A DNA stretch of 64,000 bases from the NCBI RefSeq assembly GCF_030936135.1, contig NC_082595.1, positions 113,042,334-113,106,333 of the forward strand, read 5' to 3'. The stretch comes from Gavia stellata (lineage: Eukaryota; Chordata; Aves; Gaviiformes; Gaviidae). The position numbers and the translations under genes are program-made. A model generated the notes under the pieces. The model was not told the DNA's origin. It saw only the letters and a program-made list of their open reading frames with translations, and did no database searches. This document shows, one piece after another, positions 40,475-50,596 of the stretch; the stretch's first letter is position 1; each line of letters begins with the position of its first letter.

Positions 40475-41830
40475 TGGCGTCCCGGCGGGCAGAGGGGTCC
40501 GGGTGGGCGGGTGGCGGGGTCCTGGCACAGCCGGTCGGGTCCCAGTGGGTGGTGGGGTCCTGGTGGGCACTGGGGTCCCATGATGATGGGGTCCCATGAT
40601 GATGGGGTCCCGGTGGGTGGGGGGATCCCAGTGTGGGCAGTGGGATCCAGGTGATGGAGGGGTCCTGGGGGGCAGTGGGGTCCCAGCGGGGTCCCCTGTG
40701 GGCAGTGGGGTCCCGGTGGGCAGTGGGGTCCCAGTGGGTGGTGGGGTCCTGGTGGGCAGTGGGGTCCCAGCGATGATGGGGTCCCAGTGATGATGGGGTC
40801 CCGGTGGGTGGTGGGATCCCAGTGTGGGCAGTGGGGTCCAGGTGATGGAGGGGTCCTGGGGGGCAGTGGGGTCCCAGCGATGATGGGGTCCCAGTGGGGT
40901 TCCAGCAGTTGGTGGGGTCCCAGTGATGATGGGGTCCCAGTGGGTGCTGGGGTCCCAGTGGGCAGTGGGGTCCAGGTGATGGAGGGGTCCTGGGGGGCAG
41001 TGGGGTCCCAGTGGGTGGTGGGGTCCTGGTGGGCAGTGGGGTCCCAGCGATGATGGGGTCCCAGTGATGATGTGATCCCTGTGGGTGGTGGGATCCCAGT
41101 GTGGGCAGTGGGGTCCAGGTGATGGAGGGGTCCTGGTGGGCACTGGGGTCCCAGTGATGATGGGGTCCCGGTGGGTGGGGGGATCCCAGTGTGGGCAGTG
41201 GGGTCCAGGTGATGGAGGGGTCCTGGGGGGCAGTGGGGTCCTGGTGGGTGGTGGGGGGTCCTGGTGGGCAGTGGGGTCCCAGCGATGATGGGGTCCCAGT
41301 GGGGTTCCAGCAGTTGGTGGGGTCCCAGTGATGATGGGGTCCCAGTGGGTGCTGGGGTCCCAGTGGGCAGTGGGGTCCAGGTGATGGAGGGGTCCTGGTG
41401 GGCAGTGGGGTCCCAGTGATGATGTGGTCCCGGTGGGTGGTGGGATCCCAGTGTGGGCAGTGGGGTCCAGGTGATGGAGGGGTCCCGGTGTGAAGAGGGG
41501 TCCCAGGAATGATGGGGTCCCAGTGGGGTTCCAGCAGTTGGTGGGGTCCCAGAGATGATGGGGTCCCAGTGGGTGCTGGGGTCCCAGTGGGCAGTGGGGT
41601 CCAGGTGATGGAGGGGTCCCAGTGGGCAGTGGGGTCCCAGTGCAGGTTGTGGGGTCCCAGCGGGGTCCCCTGTGGGCAGTGGTGTCCCGGTGGGCAGTGG
41701 GGTCCCAGTGCAGGTTGTGGGGTCCCAGTGGGTGGTGGGATCTAAGGAAGGGTGCAGTCCTGGTGGATGCTGGGGTCCCAGTGACAGTGGGGTCCTGGTG
41801 ACGGTGGGGTCCCAGTCCCGGGTGCGGGGA
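40475..41830. repeat. 18-bp-based minisatellite (intergenic)
   Basis: Tandem GTCCCAGTGGGCAGTGGG relatives in composite blocks such as GTCCAGGTGATGGAGGGGTC and GTCCCAGTGATGATGGGG. Lies directly downstream of DNMT3A. Confidence 0.93.
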
Positions 41831-42570
41831 GCCACAGGCTGAGCCCAGCTCCGGGACAGAGCACTGGGGGCTTTGCTCGTGCAGCACTGGGGCGTGGGGG
41901 TGCAGAGCCCCCAGCAAAATGGGGCCCCACTTTTCTGCCCCATGAGCTGCTGGGTCCGGAGACTGCCCTGTGCGGCTCCTGCCTCAGTTTCCCCCAGCTG
42001 GGCAGTGCCGGGTGGGTGGTGGGACTCCTGGGGACCCCCCCTGGGGACACCCCCAGTCCCTATGCCAGACCCCGAGGTGGTGGGTGCCTGGAGACGGGGC
42101 TGGAGGAGGAAAACTGCCCGAAATGGAGGGGAACCAGGCTGGGGTTCTCCTGAGACACCCTGACCCCCCCAGGGGCTGCACCCAGGGGTGCCCAGGGGCT
42201 GCTGAGGTCCTTCGGAGCCCCTCTCGGTCACCTGCAGAAGGTGACGGGGACAGAGGGACATCCCTGAGGGGTGGAGAAAGGCAAGTGCCGCATCCCCGGA
42301 CGGCGGATGCTGAGCGCCTGTGCCCGCGCTGGGACGCGGGGTCTGGCGGGTGGACACGGGCGGGCGAGCGGGGGGTGCGGTGGGTGTCTCGGGGAGCCGT
42401 GCTCTGCCGGGGGCTGGCGGTGAGCGGGTGCTGCAGGGTGTGGCACCGGGGTCCCCGGGCTCTCGGGGCGGACGGACAGCACTCCCCGGGGTTTGGGGGT
42501 GACACGCTGGCAGTCGATAGGTGGGGGGGGGGGCTGGCACCCCTGGGAGCTGGGCAGGCTGCGGGGGGGC
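41830..42570. other. Intergenic GC-rich sequence
   Basis: No gene or repeat recognised between the 18-bp array and the CR1. Confidence 0.5.
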
Positions 42571-43360
42571 ACGTGTGAACCTCCGGAGGTTCAACAGGGC
42601 CAAGGGCAAGGTTCTGCTCCGGGGTCAGGGCAACCCCCGGTACCAGTCCGGGCTGGGGGTGAAGGGATGGAGAGCAGCCCTGCGGAGAAGGACTTGGGGG
42701 TACTGGTGGATGAAAAGCTGGACGTGAGCCGGCAATGAGCACTCGCAGCCCAGAAAGCCAACCGCATCCTGGGCTGCATCCCCAGCAGCGTGGCCAGCAG
42801 GTCGAGGGAGGGGATTCTGCCCCTCGACGCCGCTCTGGTGAGACCCCCCTGGAGCACTGCGTCCAGCTCTGGGGTCCCCAGCACAGGGAAGACATGGACC
42901 TGTTGGAGCGGGTCCAGAGGAGGCCACGGAGATGGTCAGAGGGCTGGAACAGCTCTGCTGTGAGGACAGGCTGGGAGAGATGGGGTTGCTCAGCCTGGAG
43001 AAGAGAAGGCTCCGGGGAGACCTTCCTGCGGCCTTTCAGTACTTAAAGGGGCTTGTAGGAAAGATGGGGAGAGACTTTTTGGTAGGACCTGTAGCAACAG
43101 GACAAGGGGGAATGGTTTTAAGCTAAAAGAGGGGAGATTCAGACTAGATGGAAGGAAGAAATTGTTCACGCTGAGGGTGGTGAAACCCTGGCCCAGGTTG
43201 CCCAGAGAGGTGGTAGATGCCCCATCCCTGGAAACATTCCAGGTCAGGTTGGAGGGGGCTCTGAGCAACCTGGTCTGGTTGGAGATGTCCCTGCTCATGG
43301 CAGGGGGCTGGACCAGATCCCCTGGAAATGTCCCTTCCAGCCCAAATCTGCGACTGTGAC
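42571..43360 (+). mobile_element. CR1 LINE 3' fragment with decayed ORF2 end
   Basis: The longest CR1 copy here. Begins with reverse-transcriptase C-terminal coding remnants (GTTCAACAGGGCCAAGGGCA, GAGAAGGACTTGGGGGTACT), shows GGGTCCAGAGGAGGCCACGG and AGCCTGGAGAAGAGAAGGCT, and ends with CCCTTCCAGCCCAAA and a degraded terminal repeat. Frameshifts and in-frame stops make it inactive. Confidence 0.95.
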
Positions 43361-43514
43361 GCCCGGGGCTGCGGGGACCGTCACTACGGGCTGGAGGGCA
43401 GAGCTGGCGGCAGCGAGCCGGGCAGGAGGAAGGGGCCAGTGGGGACCTTACGAGGGCAAACGCCCAGCCCAGCCCCGGGCAGGCAGAGCCCCGGCAGCGA
43501 CACGGGATCTGCCG

Positions 43515-43605
43515 GGCTGTGCTGGGCACTGCTGGGTGGTACTGGGCACTACTGGGTGGTATTGGGCTCTACTGGGTGGTTCTGGGCTCTACTGGGAGGG
43601 GCTTA
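43515..43605. repeat. Short TACTGGGTGGT repeat
   Basis: About five units of roughly 18 bp, ACTGGGCTCTACTGGGTGGT and variants. Confidence 0.75.
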
Positions 43606-43774
43606 TGGAATATCATCGGTGGCCTTGGGGGAGCAATGTGATGCTATGGGGAGGGCCATGGGTGCCATGGGGGGGGAAATGGGTTGTTGGCAGAAGGGGC
43701 TATGGTGTGGGGCCGTAGGGGTGCCATGGGAAGGTGCCATGGGCGGGCATAGGGAGTGCCTGGGGGTGCCATGG

Positions 43775-44985
43775 GGGGCCCTGGGGGTCAGGGGGGCCAT
43801 GGGGAGGGGCCTGAAGGGGTCCTGGGTGCCAGGGGAGCCCTGGGGAGGGGTCGGAGGGGCCCTGGGGATCGGGGGGGCCCTGGGGTGGGGCGGGGGGGGG
43901 CCTAGGGGTCCATGGGGCCGTGCCTGAAGGGGCCATGGAGAGGGGCCGGGGGGGGTCGGGGGGTCCTGGGGGTCAGGGCGGCCATGGGGTGGTGCATGAA
44001 GGGGCCCTGGGTGCCAGGGGGGCCATGGGGAGGGCCGGGGGGGCCCTGAGGGTCGGGGGGGCCCTGGGTGCCAGGGGAGCCCTGGGGAGGGCCGGGGGGC
44101 CCTGGGGGCCGGGGGGGCCCTGGTGTGGGGCCGGGGGGGGCCTGGGGGTCAGGGTGGCCCTGGGGAGGGCTCGGGGGGCCCTGGGGGTCGGGGGGGCCAT
44201 GGGGAGGGCCGGGGGTGCCCTGAGGGTCGGGGGGGCCCTGGGTGCCAGGGGGGCCCTGGGGAGGGCCGGGGGGCCCCTGGTGTGGGGCCGGGGGGGGCCT
44301 GGGGGTCAGGGTGGCCCTGGGGAGGGCCGGGGGGGCCCTGGGGGTCGGGGGTCCCTGGGGGTCAGGGGGGGCCATGGGGAGGGCCGGGGGGGCCCTGAGG
44401 GTCGGGGGGGCCCTGGGTGCCAGGGGGGCCCTGGGGAGGGCCGGGGGGCCCTGGGGGTCGGGGGGGCCATGGGGAGGGCCGGGGGGGCCCTGAGGGTCGG
44501 GGGGGCCCTGGGTGCCAGGGGGGCCCTGGGGAGGGCCGGGGGGCCCTGGGGGCCGGGGGGGCCCTGGTGTGGGGCCGGGGGGGGCCTGGGGGTCAGGGTG
44601 GCCCTGGGGAGGGCTCGGGGGGCCCTGGGGGTCGGGGGGGCCATGGGGAGGGCCGGGGGGGCCCTGGGGGTCGGGGGGGCCCTGGGGGTCAGGGGGGGCC
44701 CTGGGGGCCGGGGGGGCCCTGGTGTGGGGCCGGGGGGGGCCTGGGGGTCAGGGTGGCCCTGGGGAGGGCTCGGGGGGCCCTGGGGGTCGGGGGGGCCATG
44801 GGGAGGGCCGGGGGTGCCCTGAGGGTCGGGGGGGCCCTGGGTGCCAGGGGGGCCCTGGGGAGGGCCGGGGGGCCCCTGGTGTGGGGCCGGGGGGGGCCTG
44901 GGGGTCAGGGTGGCCCTGGGGAGGGCCGGGGGGGCCCTGGGGGTCGGGGGGGCCCTGGGGGTCAGGGGGGGTCGCGGGCGCCGGG
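43775..44985. repeat. G-rich minisatellite upstream of DPYSL5
   Basis: GGCCCTGGGGGTCGGGGGG relatives of about 19-20 bp in composite blocks with GGCCATGGGGAGGGCC and GGCCCTGGGTGCCAGG. G runs of 4-7 recur throughout the + strand (strong G-quadruplex potential). Ends less than 100 bp from the DPYSL5 promoter island. Confidence 0.93.
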
Positions 44986-45059
44986 GTTACTCGGGGCCGC
45001 CCCCGCGCGCCTTTGTGCCGGCTCCCGTCACCACGGCAACGGCGCGGGCAGGTGGCCGC

Positions 45060-45293
45060 CGCTGGGCGGGGTCCTGTGCGCCGGCCCCGCCCCCTCCGCC
45101 CGTCAGTCAGACGGCGCGCAGCCCACCCTGCTGGGGTCCCGGCCCCGCCCCCAGCGGGGAAGACGAGCCGCGATTGGCTGAGGTGGCGGGCAGTGCCCCG
45201 CCTCCGCCGCGCGGGTTTGGGTGAGAGGCGATCGCGGACGGGGAGCGCGGCGGGCGCAGCCGGAGCGGGAGCGCAGCGGAGCGGGAGCGGGAG
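45060..45293 (+). promoter_or_regulatory. DPYSL5: Candidate DPYSL5 promoter and non-coding exon 1
   Basis: CpG island with GC boxes (about 45081-45095, 45141-45151, 45192) and an inverted CCAAT box (CGATTGGCTG, 45171-45180). A possible donor GAG|GTACTG lies at 45294; a second candidate, CAG|GTGCGC, lies at 45692. This is the only CpG island between the DNMT3A polyadenylation site and DPYSL5 exon 2, and exon 1 of mammalian DPYSL5 is non-coding. The transcription start is inferred. Confidence 0.55.
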
Positions 45294-45301
45294 GTACTGG
45301 C

Positions 45302-45362
45302 GGGGCCGGGATGGGATGGGATGGGATGGGATGGGGTGGGGTGGGATGGGGTGGGATGGGAT
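45302..45362. repeat. (GGGAT)n microsatellite
   Basis: GGGATGGGATGGGATGGGAT with GGGGT variants, just after the candidate exon 1 donor. Confidence 0.9.
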
Positions 45363-45395
45363 GTTCCCGCACGTTCCAGCACCCGCGGGACCTGA

Positions 45396-45675
45396 CTTGT
45401 CGCGGCTGTATCGCGACGGGTGGGACAATCGCGACAGGTGCGTGTGTTGCGACAGGCGGGGCTGTCGCGACAGGCGGGGAGGGGGGGTTCCCCCCCCCCG
45501 CATGGGGCGCCTCGCGGGGCGGAGAGCTCCTGTGTGGCCCCCGCCCGCCGGGTCACCTGTCGCGACAGGGCGATGGCGTCGCGACGGCGCGGGGGGGGCT
45601 CGCCTTGCCGGGGTGTGGCGGCGGGCGCGCCCCGCCCGAGCGGGCCCGGTTCCCCGCCGGCGCCGTGTCGCGACC
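45396..45675. promoter_or_regulatory. Cluster of TCGCGA palindromes
   Basis: TCGCGA at 45411, 45429, 45465, 45560, 45579 and 45668, mostly inside TGTCGCGACA; 45556-45569 is the perfect palindrome CCTGTCGCGACAGG. Function unknown. Confidence 0.5.
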
Positions 45676-46145
45676 GGGCGCGGAGCAGCAGGTGCGCGGG
45701 GGCGCGGGGGGGGGGGGGCGGCGGCGGGGCGGGCGGGGGTCCCGCCGGGCCCGGCCCATTGTTCCGCGGGGGCTCCCGGGCGGCCCCGCCCCGGCTCGGA
45801 GCATCCTTTGTGCTGGGCGGCACCGGGCTTTGTCTGCGGGGCCGCCCCGGGGCTGGCGGGGCCGCGCCCCCGGGAGCCGCGCACCGGTGCCCGCCGCCGC
45901 CGCCCCTCGCCCCGGTGCCCCCCCCCCCCCCGCGCCGCGCCCGGGACCGGCCCCGCTCCGGGGCTGCGCCCCGCCCTGCGCCCGGACCCCCCCCCCGCGG
46001 CCCCGGCCGGGCCCCCCCGAGCGCTGGCGGCACCCCCGGGCTCGCCGCCCCCCCGCTCCTGCCGCAGTGCCGGCGGCGACGCGGCCCCGGGGCGCGGCGG
46101 GGACACGGGGCCGGGGGGCAGCGCGCCCCACGCGCGATCGGGCGT

Positions 46146-46186
46146 GGCCGTGCCGTGCCGTGCCGTGCCGTGCCGTGCCGTGCCAA
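46146..46186. repeat. (GTGCC)n microsatellite
   Basis: About eight GTGCC pentamers; the reverse complement (GGCAC)n occurs at 62812. Confidence 0.9.
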
Positions 46187-46189
46187 GGT

Positions 46190-49100
46190 GCCCGCGGCGT
46201 CCCGGGCGGCGGGCTCTGCCGGAGCATCCCCGGCCCTTTGGCCGTGGGTCAGGGTCCCCCGGTCACCGCGGGGCAGCTGGGGTCTCCCCGTCCCTCCCAG
46301 GGCGGGGGCTCGGTCACCCCGGCACCGGAGCTCGGCCCGGCCCGGGCGGCGGTCGGTGGGCCCCCCAAAGCGGGGCAGGGCAGCCCAGGCCCCTCGCGCC
46401 GCACCGGAGCGGGACACGGCCTTCCGGCCTGGCTGTGTCCGAAAGGGAGCCGGGGCAGGGCTGGGGGGCACAGCAGCCGCAGACCCCCAGGAGGCATCTC
46501 CGGGGCGGGGGACGATGCCCACCCGGCTGCCGCCACCGGCCAGGGACAGGCGGTGGTCACGGTTTGGTGTCACCGGTGGGGCTGATCCTGCCCAGGAGGG
46601 GACGGTCACCGGGTCCGGCCCCGACAAAGGAGGGTCCCGGCCAGGGCCCAGGCGGGGGACCCCCGGCCAGGAGGGTGGGTGCTGGGCAGGGTGGGTGCCG
46701 GGGGCTCACCGGCACAGACAAAAGCGGGGAGCGGCGGAGGGGCCGCGGCAGGCCAGGCGTGGGAGCAGCCCCTCGCCTCGCCTCGCCGCACAATGCGGCT
46801 CTGTGTGCGGCCGCGCCGCATCCCCACCGTCCCGGCACAAAGGCTGGGCCCAGCAGCCGCCCCGGCCCCAACAGGTGCCCCCCCGGCAGCCCCCGCCGGG
46901 GCAGGGGTCCCTTTGTCCTGCCGGGGTCACAGCTGTCCCCGTGCCCCCGCCTCGTCAGCCCCCGCGGCACAGGGCCGGCGGAGCAGCCGGTGGGCGCTGG
47001 GGGGGCTGCGAGCCCCCCGAGATGGCCGCGCTGCTTTGTATGCCGGGAAGCGCCGCCGCGGCCCCCCGCCTCCCGGGGCTCGGCCAGGCTGCCGGCAGTG
47101 TCCAGCCGAGGCAGGGGCCTGCGGTGTGGGGGTGCCGGTTGCGGCGGTTCCCCGAGGATGCTCGTGGCCCCCCCAGTGCTGACGCCGTGTTTCTGCCCTG
47201 CCCGGGGAACCTGTTGTCTTGCAGAACCCTCCTGCCTGCCGCCTCATCGAGCAGCCGCCGCCGCCCGATTCCGGCTGTGCCACCGTGCCGCAGCGGCTCG
47301 CCGGGGCACGGGCAAGAGCCTTAGCGCTCCTGGGGAGGGCTGTGCCGCGCTGGCACCACAGCACGGGCTGGGGGACAGAGGGACAGAGTCCCTGGGAATG
47401 CTCGGCATGAGCTGGGGGGGACCGGGTGTGAGCTGGGGGGGACTGGCGTGCCAAGCGTTCCGCGGTGGGCAGCCTGGGCTGGGCACGGGGACCGGTGTGA
47501 CAGCTGGAGCTGGCGGCACAGGAGGCGGGGGGCGGCGAAGCCTGGTCCTGGGGGTGCGGTGCCGGGGCGGCAGGGCTCTCCCAGGGCTGGGTGCAGCGGG
47601 TGGCCGGCCAGGTCCCCGAGGAGGGGGCAGGAAGGGGGCCCGGCACAGTGGAGTGGGGAGGAGCGCGGTGGCAGTGGCGTGGGTGGCTCCGTGGTGGCCA
47701 AGGCCACAGGCAGCGTGTGGAGCTGCCAGCCCTTGTCTGTCCATCGTGTCCAGCCCACGCCACGCTCGCCCTCGCCTGTGTCCTCAGGAGATGCTCCGTC
47801 TCCACAGCCGGTGCCTTGCCAGCCCGCCACGCTCTGCCACGCTCTGCCACACTCCCCCGCTTCCAGCACACCCATGGCAGCCACCCTCTCCCCCACCTCC
47901 CCCGTGGGGCTGGGGCCCGCGAGCCCACCCGCGCCGGACCTCCCGGATCCAGCCGGCAGCTGGGCCGTGTCCGGCAGCGCGGTCCTGCCCGCACAGCCCC
48001 AGGGCAAGCCGGGCTGTGCCAGACCCTGGGGTGGGTCAGGTCCCGTCCCCATCTGGCACCGTGGGGGCACAGCGGATGCCCTCTCCCCCCATCCCACCTG
48101 TGCCGGAGGGCCCTGCCCGTGCCGTACGGCTGTGGGGTGCTGCGGCACCGCTGGGAGCCGGCACAGGCTGCCTCCCCGCGCGCCGCCGCGCTCCAGATCT
48201 GTCTGTCACAGCAACCCGCTTTCATCTCGGGGTGCCATGCACCACTTTCCTCCCACACCCCCATTCCTGCACTGTGCGAGCACCGTCCTGCCTGGCCCAC
48301 CCCTGCCCTGGGGGCCGGGGAGGGTTTGGGGGGGCAGCGGGCACCACCGCGTCTTCCGTGGTCCCTCACCCCACCAAGGTCGGTCTCTGCCCCGACATCT
48401 CGCCCCGTCCCGGCTGCTGCTGGCGCGGGGGCTCTGCGGGTCTCCGGCTGGGGCTGTCCCCCTCGTCCCCCTTGTCCCTCTGGGGCCGGCAGTGCCGCCG
48501 GGGGTCTGGGTGCCCCCCAGCACAGCCCTTGCATGGGGCAGCAGCTTCCTGGGGTGCCTGAGGCAGAGCCTGGGGCCGGGGTGGGGCAGGAACAGGTAGC
48601 GGCTACCCCGGCACCAGCCGGGCTGGGGTGCCGGTGCCCGGTGTGCCGCGGTGGCCCGGCATGCTGCATGAAGAGCTGCTGCCTGCAGCAAGGTCGCTGC
48701 TGTCCCACCTTGGCCCCTCTGGGACCCGTTTTCCTCTGCCGCCCCTCGGCAGCCGGCGCAGCTGTGCACGGCGGCGGCATTCCTGGCAGGGAGGGAGCCG
48801 CCTTTCCCAGGAGCGTTCCCCGTGGCAGGGGGGCTGCCGGCGGGACCCCGGCAGGTGCTCGCTGCGGTCCCGTGCCGGGGTGAGAGCAGCAGGACGAGGC
48901 ACGGACTGGCAGCGGGCTTGCCCACAGTAGGGCTGGCACTGCCATGGCGGAGCCTGGGGGCAGGAGCCATCCCGGGAAGGGCTCCCGGTGCCCCCCAGCC
49001 CCAGCGCGGTTGTGGCCCTGCGGTGGGCACAGCCGCTCGCCCTCCCCGGGCAGCTGCTCCTGCCCGCAGCGCCGGGAATGCTCAGCTGCTGGCAGGGCCC

Positions 49101-50331
49101 CGCTGAGCCCCACCGGCCACCGCGGCTCTCCGCCAGGTCCAGCGCCCGGGGAAGCCATTTGCTGCCGAGCCGGCGTTTCGCTGGGCGGCTGGGAATCGCT
49201 GGCACACGCTCAGGACGGTCTCTTTGGAGCGGTGCCCCGGCCCCAGCACCCACACGGAGTAGCGGCAGGGCGGTGGGGGCACTGGGCCAGCCCCTTGCCA
49301 CGAGGGTCCGTGCCCCCCCGCCAGCAGCGTCCTCTGCCCCATAGCCCGGTGCCGGCCCCAGCGTCGCAGCAGGGACAGCGTGCCCCATCCCTGTCCAGGG
49401 GCCTGGGGGCACTGGGGTGGGTGCTGCTTGCCCCACGGCAGCCGGACCCCAGCCCACCTCGTGCCCCCAGGGCAGGACGTGTTCCGGGGTGCCCGCGCAG
49501 CCGTCGCGTGCCGTCCCTGCTCAGGCGGGTCGATAGCGTTTGACCTTCATCTACCAGATGAATTACAGATCACGTCTGGGGATGCCCCTCGCTGCCGGGG
49601 GGGGCGAAGGCGGCGCTGGGGCAGCGCGGGGGGCTCCGGCAGAGCTGGCACGGTGCGGGCTGTGGGGCAGAGGCCCTGGCAAGCGGTGCCAGCCCCGGCG
49701 CTCTCCACGCCGGCCCTGGCCACCCTACTGTGCCGCCGGGGCAGGGCGGACAGCCTGCCCCAAGCGTGGGTGCTCACGCCCCAGGGAGAAATGCCCCCTC
49801 GGCACGTGCGGCACCAGCCCCAGGGAGAAATGCCCCCTCGGCACGTGCGGCACCAGCAGCCGGGGCTTGGCCCCCTCACCCCGAGGTCCCTGCCCGCGAG
49901 GGGGGACAGCACGTGGGGCTGGAAGGGGTGGGGGTCCGGCAGCCCCGCTCCGTGGCCAACCCCGGGTGCTGGGAGCGCTGGCCGGGGTGCAGGCTCACCT
50001 CGCCAGAGCAGGAGGGCTCGGCAGGGCGGCAGCCCCTGACTCGGCACCCGGGGCCCCCCCTCTCCGCGGATTTCCCGGGATAATCCAGTGTTGACATGGC
50101 CCAGGGCGGGGACGGGCATGGCGGATGCGCAGCCGCCGGGCTGCCCGGAGCCCTGCCTGCCCGCACCGGATCCCCGTGCCGAGAAGGGGGACTAGCCCCC
50201 GCGGCTGCAGCACCGTGCCAGCCCGGGACCCCCAGGGGCGGGCAATGGGGGTGAGCCCCCCCCGGCCCCGGCGGGCTGCGCGGGACGGGGGCACCCGGCA
50301 GCCACCCCGGGGCTGACGCCTGCCCTTGCAG
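46190..50331. other. DPYSL5 intron 1, remaining sequence
   Basis: No gene recognised. Holds a low-GC inverted-repeat element at 49530-49580 and an exact 39-bp tandem duplication at 49779-49856. Confidence 0.5.
49779..49856. repeat. Exact 39-bp tandem duplication
   Basis: Two identical copies starting CCCCAGGGAGAAATGCCCCC, each with a CACGTG E-box. Confidence 0.9.
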
Positions 50332-50335
50332 CGCC

Positions 50336-50596
50336 ATGCTTGCCAACGCGGCCACCATGCGGATCCTCATCAAGGGGGGGAAGGTGGTGAACGACGACTG
50401 CACGCTGGAGGCGGACGTCTACATTGAGAACGGCATCATCCAGCAAGTGGGCCGCGAGCTGATGATCCCCGGCGGGGCCAAGGTCATCGACGCCACCGGC
50501 AAGCTCGTCATCCCCGGCGGCATCGACACCAGCACCCACTTCCACCAGACCTTCATGAATGCCACCTGCGTGGATGACTTCTACCACGGCACCAAG
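50336..50596 (+). CDS. DPYSL5: DPYSL5 exon 2 (start codon)
   Basis: Acceptor TGCCCTTGCAG ends at 50331; ATG follows at 50336 (CGCCATGC). Residues 1-87, including [10 protein letters not shown] where a catalytic His of active family members is Ser66. Confidence 0.97.

Noticed and set aside
42571..43360. CR1 ORF2 remnant as a functional reverse transcriptase
   Set aside because: Severely 5'-truncated, with frameshifts and stops.
44512..48561. 1,349-codon plus frame upstream of DPYSL5
   Set aside because: G-rich minisatellite and CpG island; low-complexity Gly/Pro/Arg content with no conserved domain.
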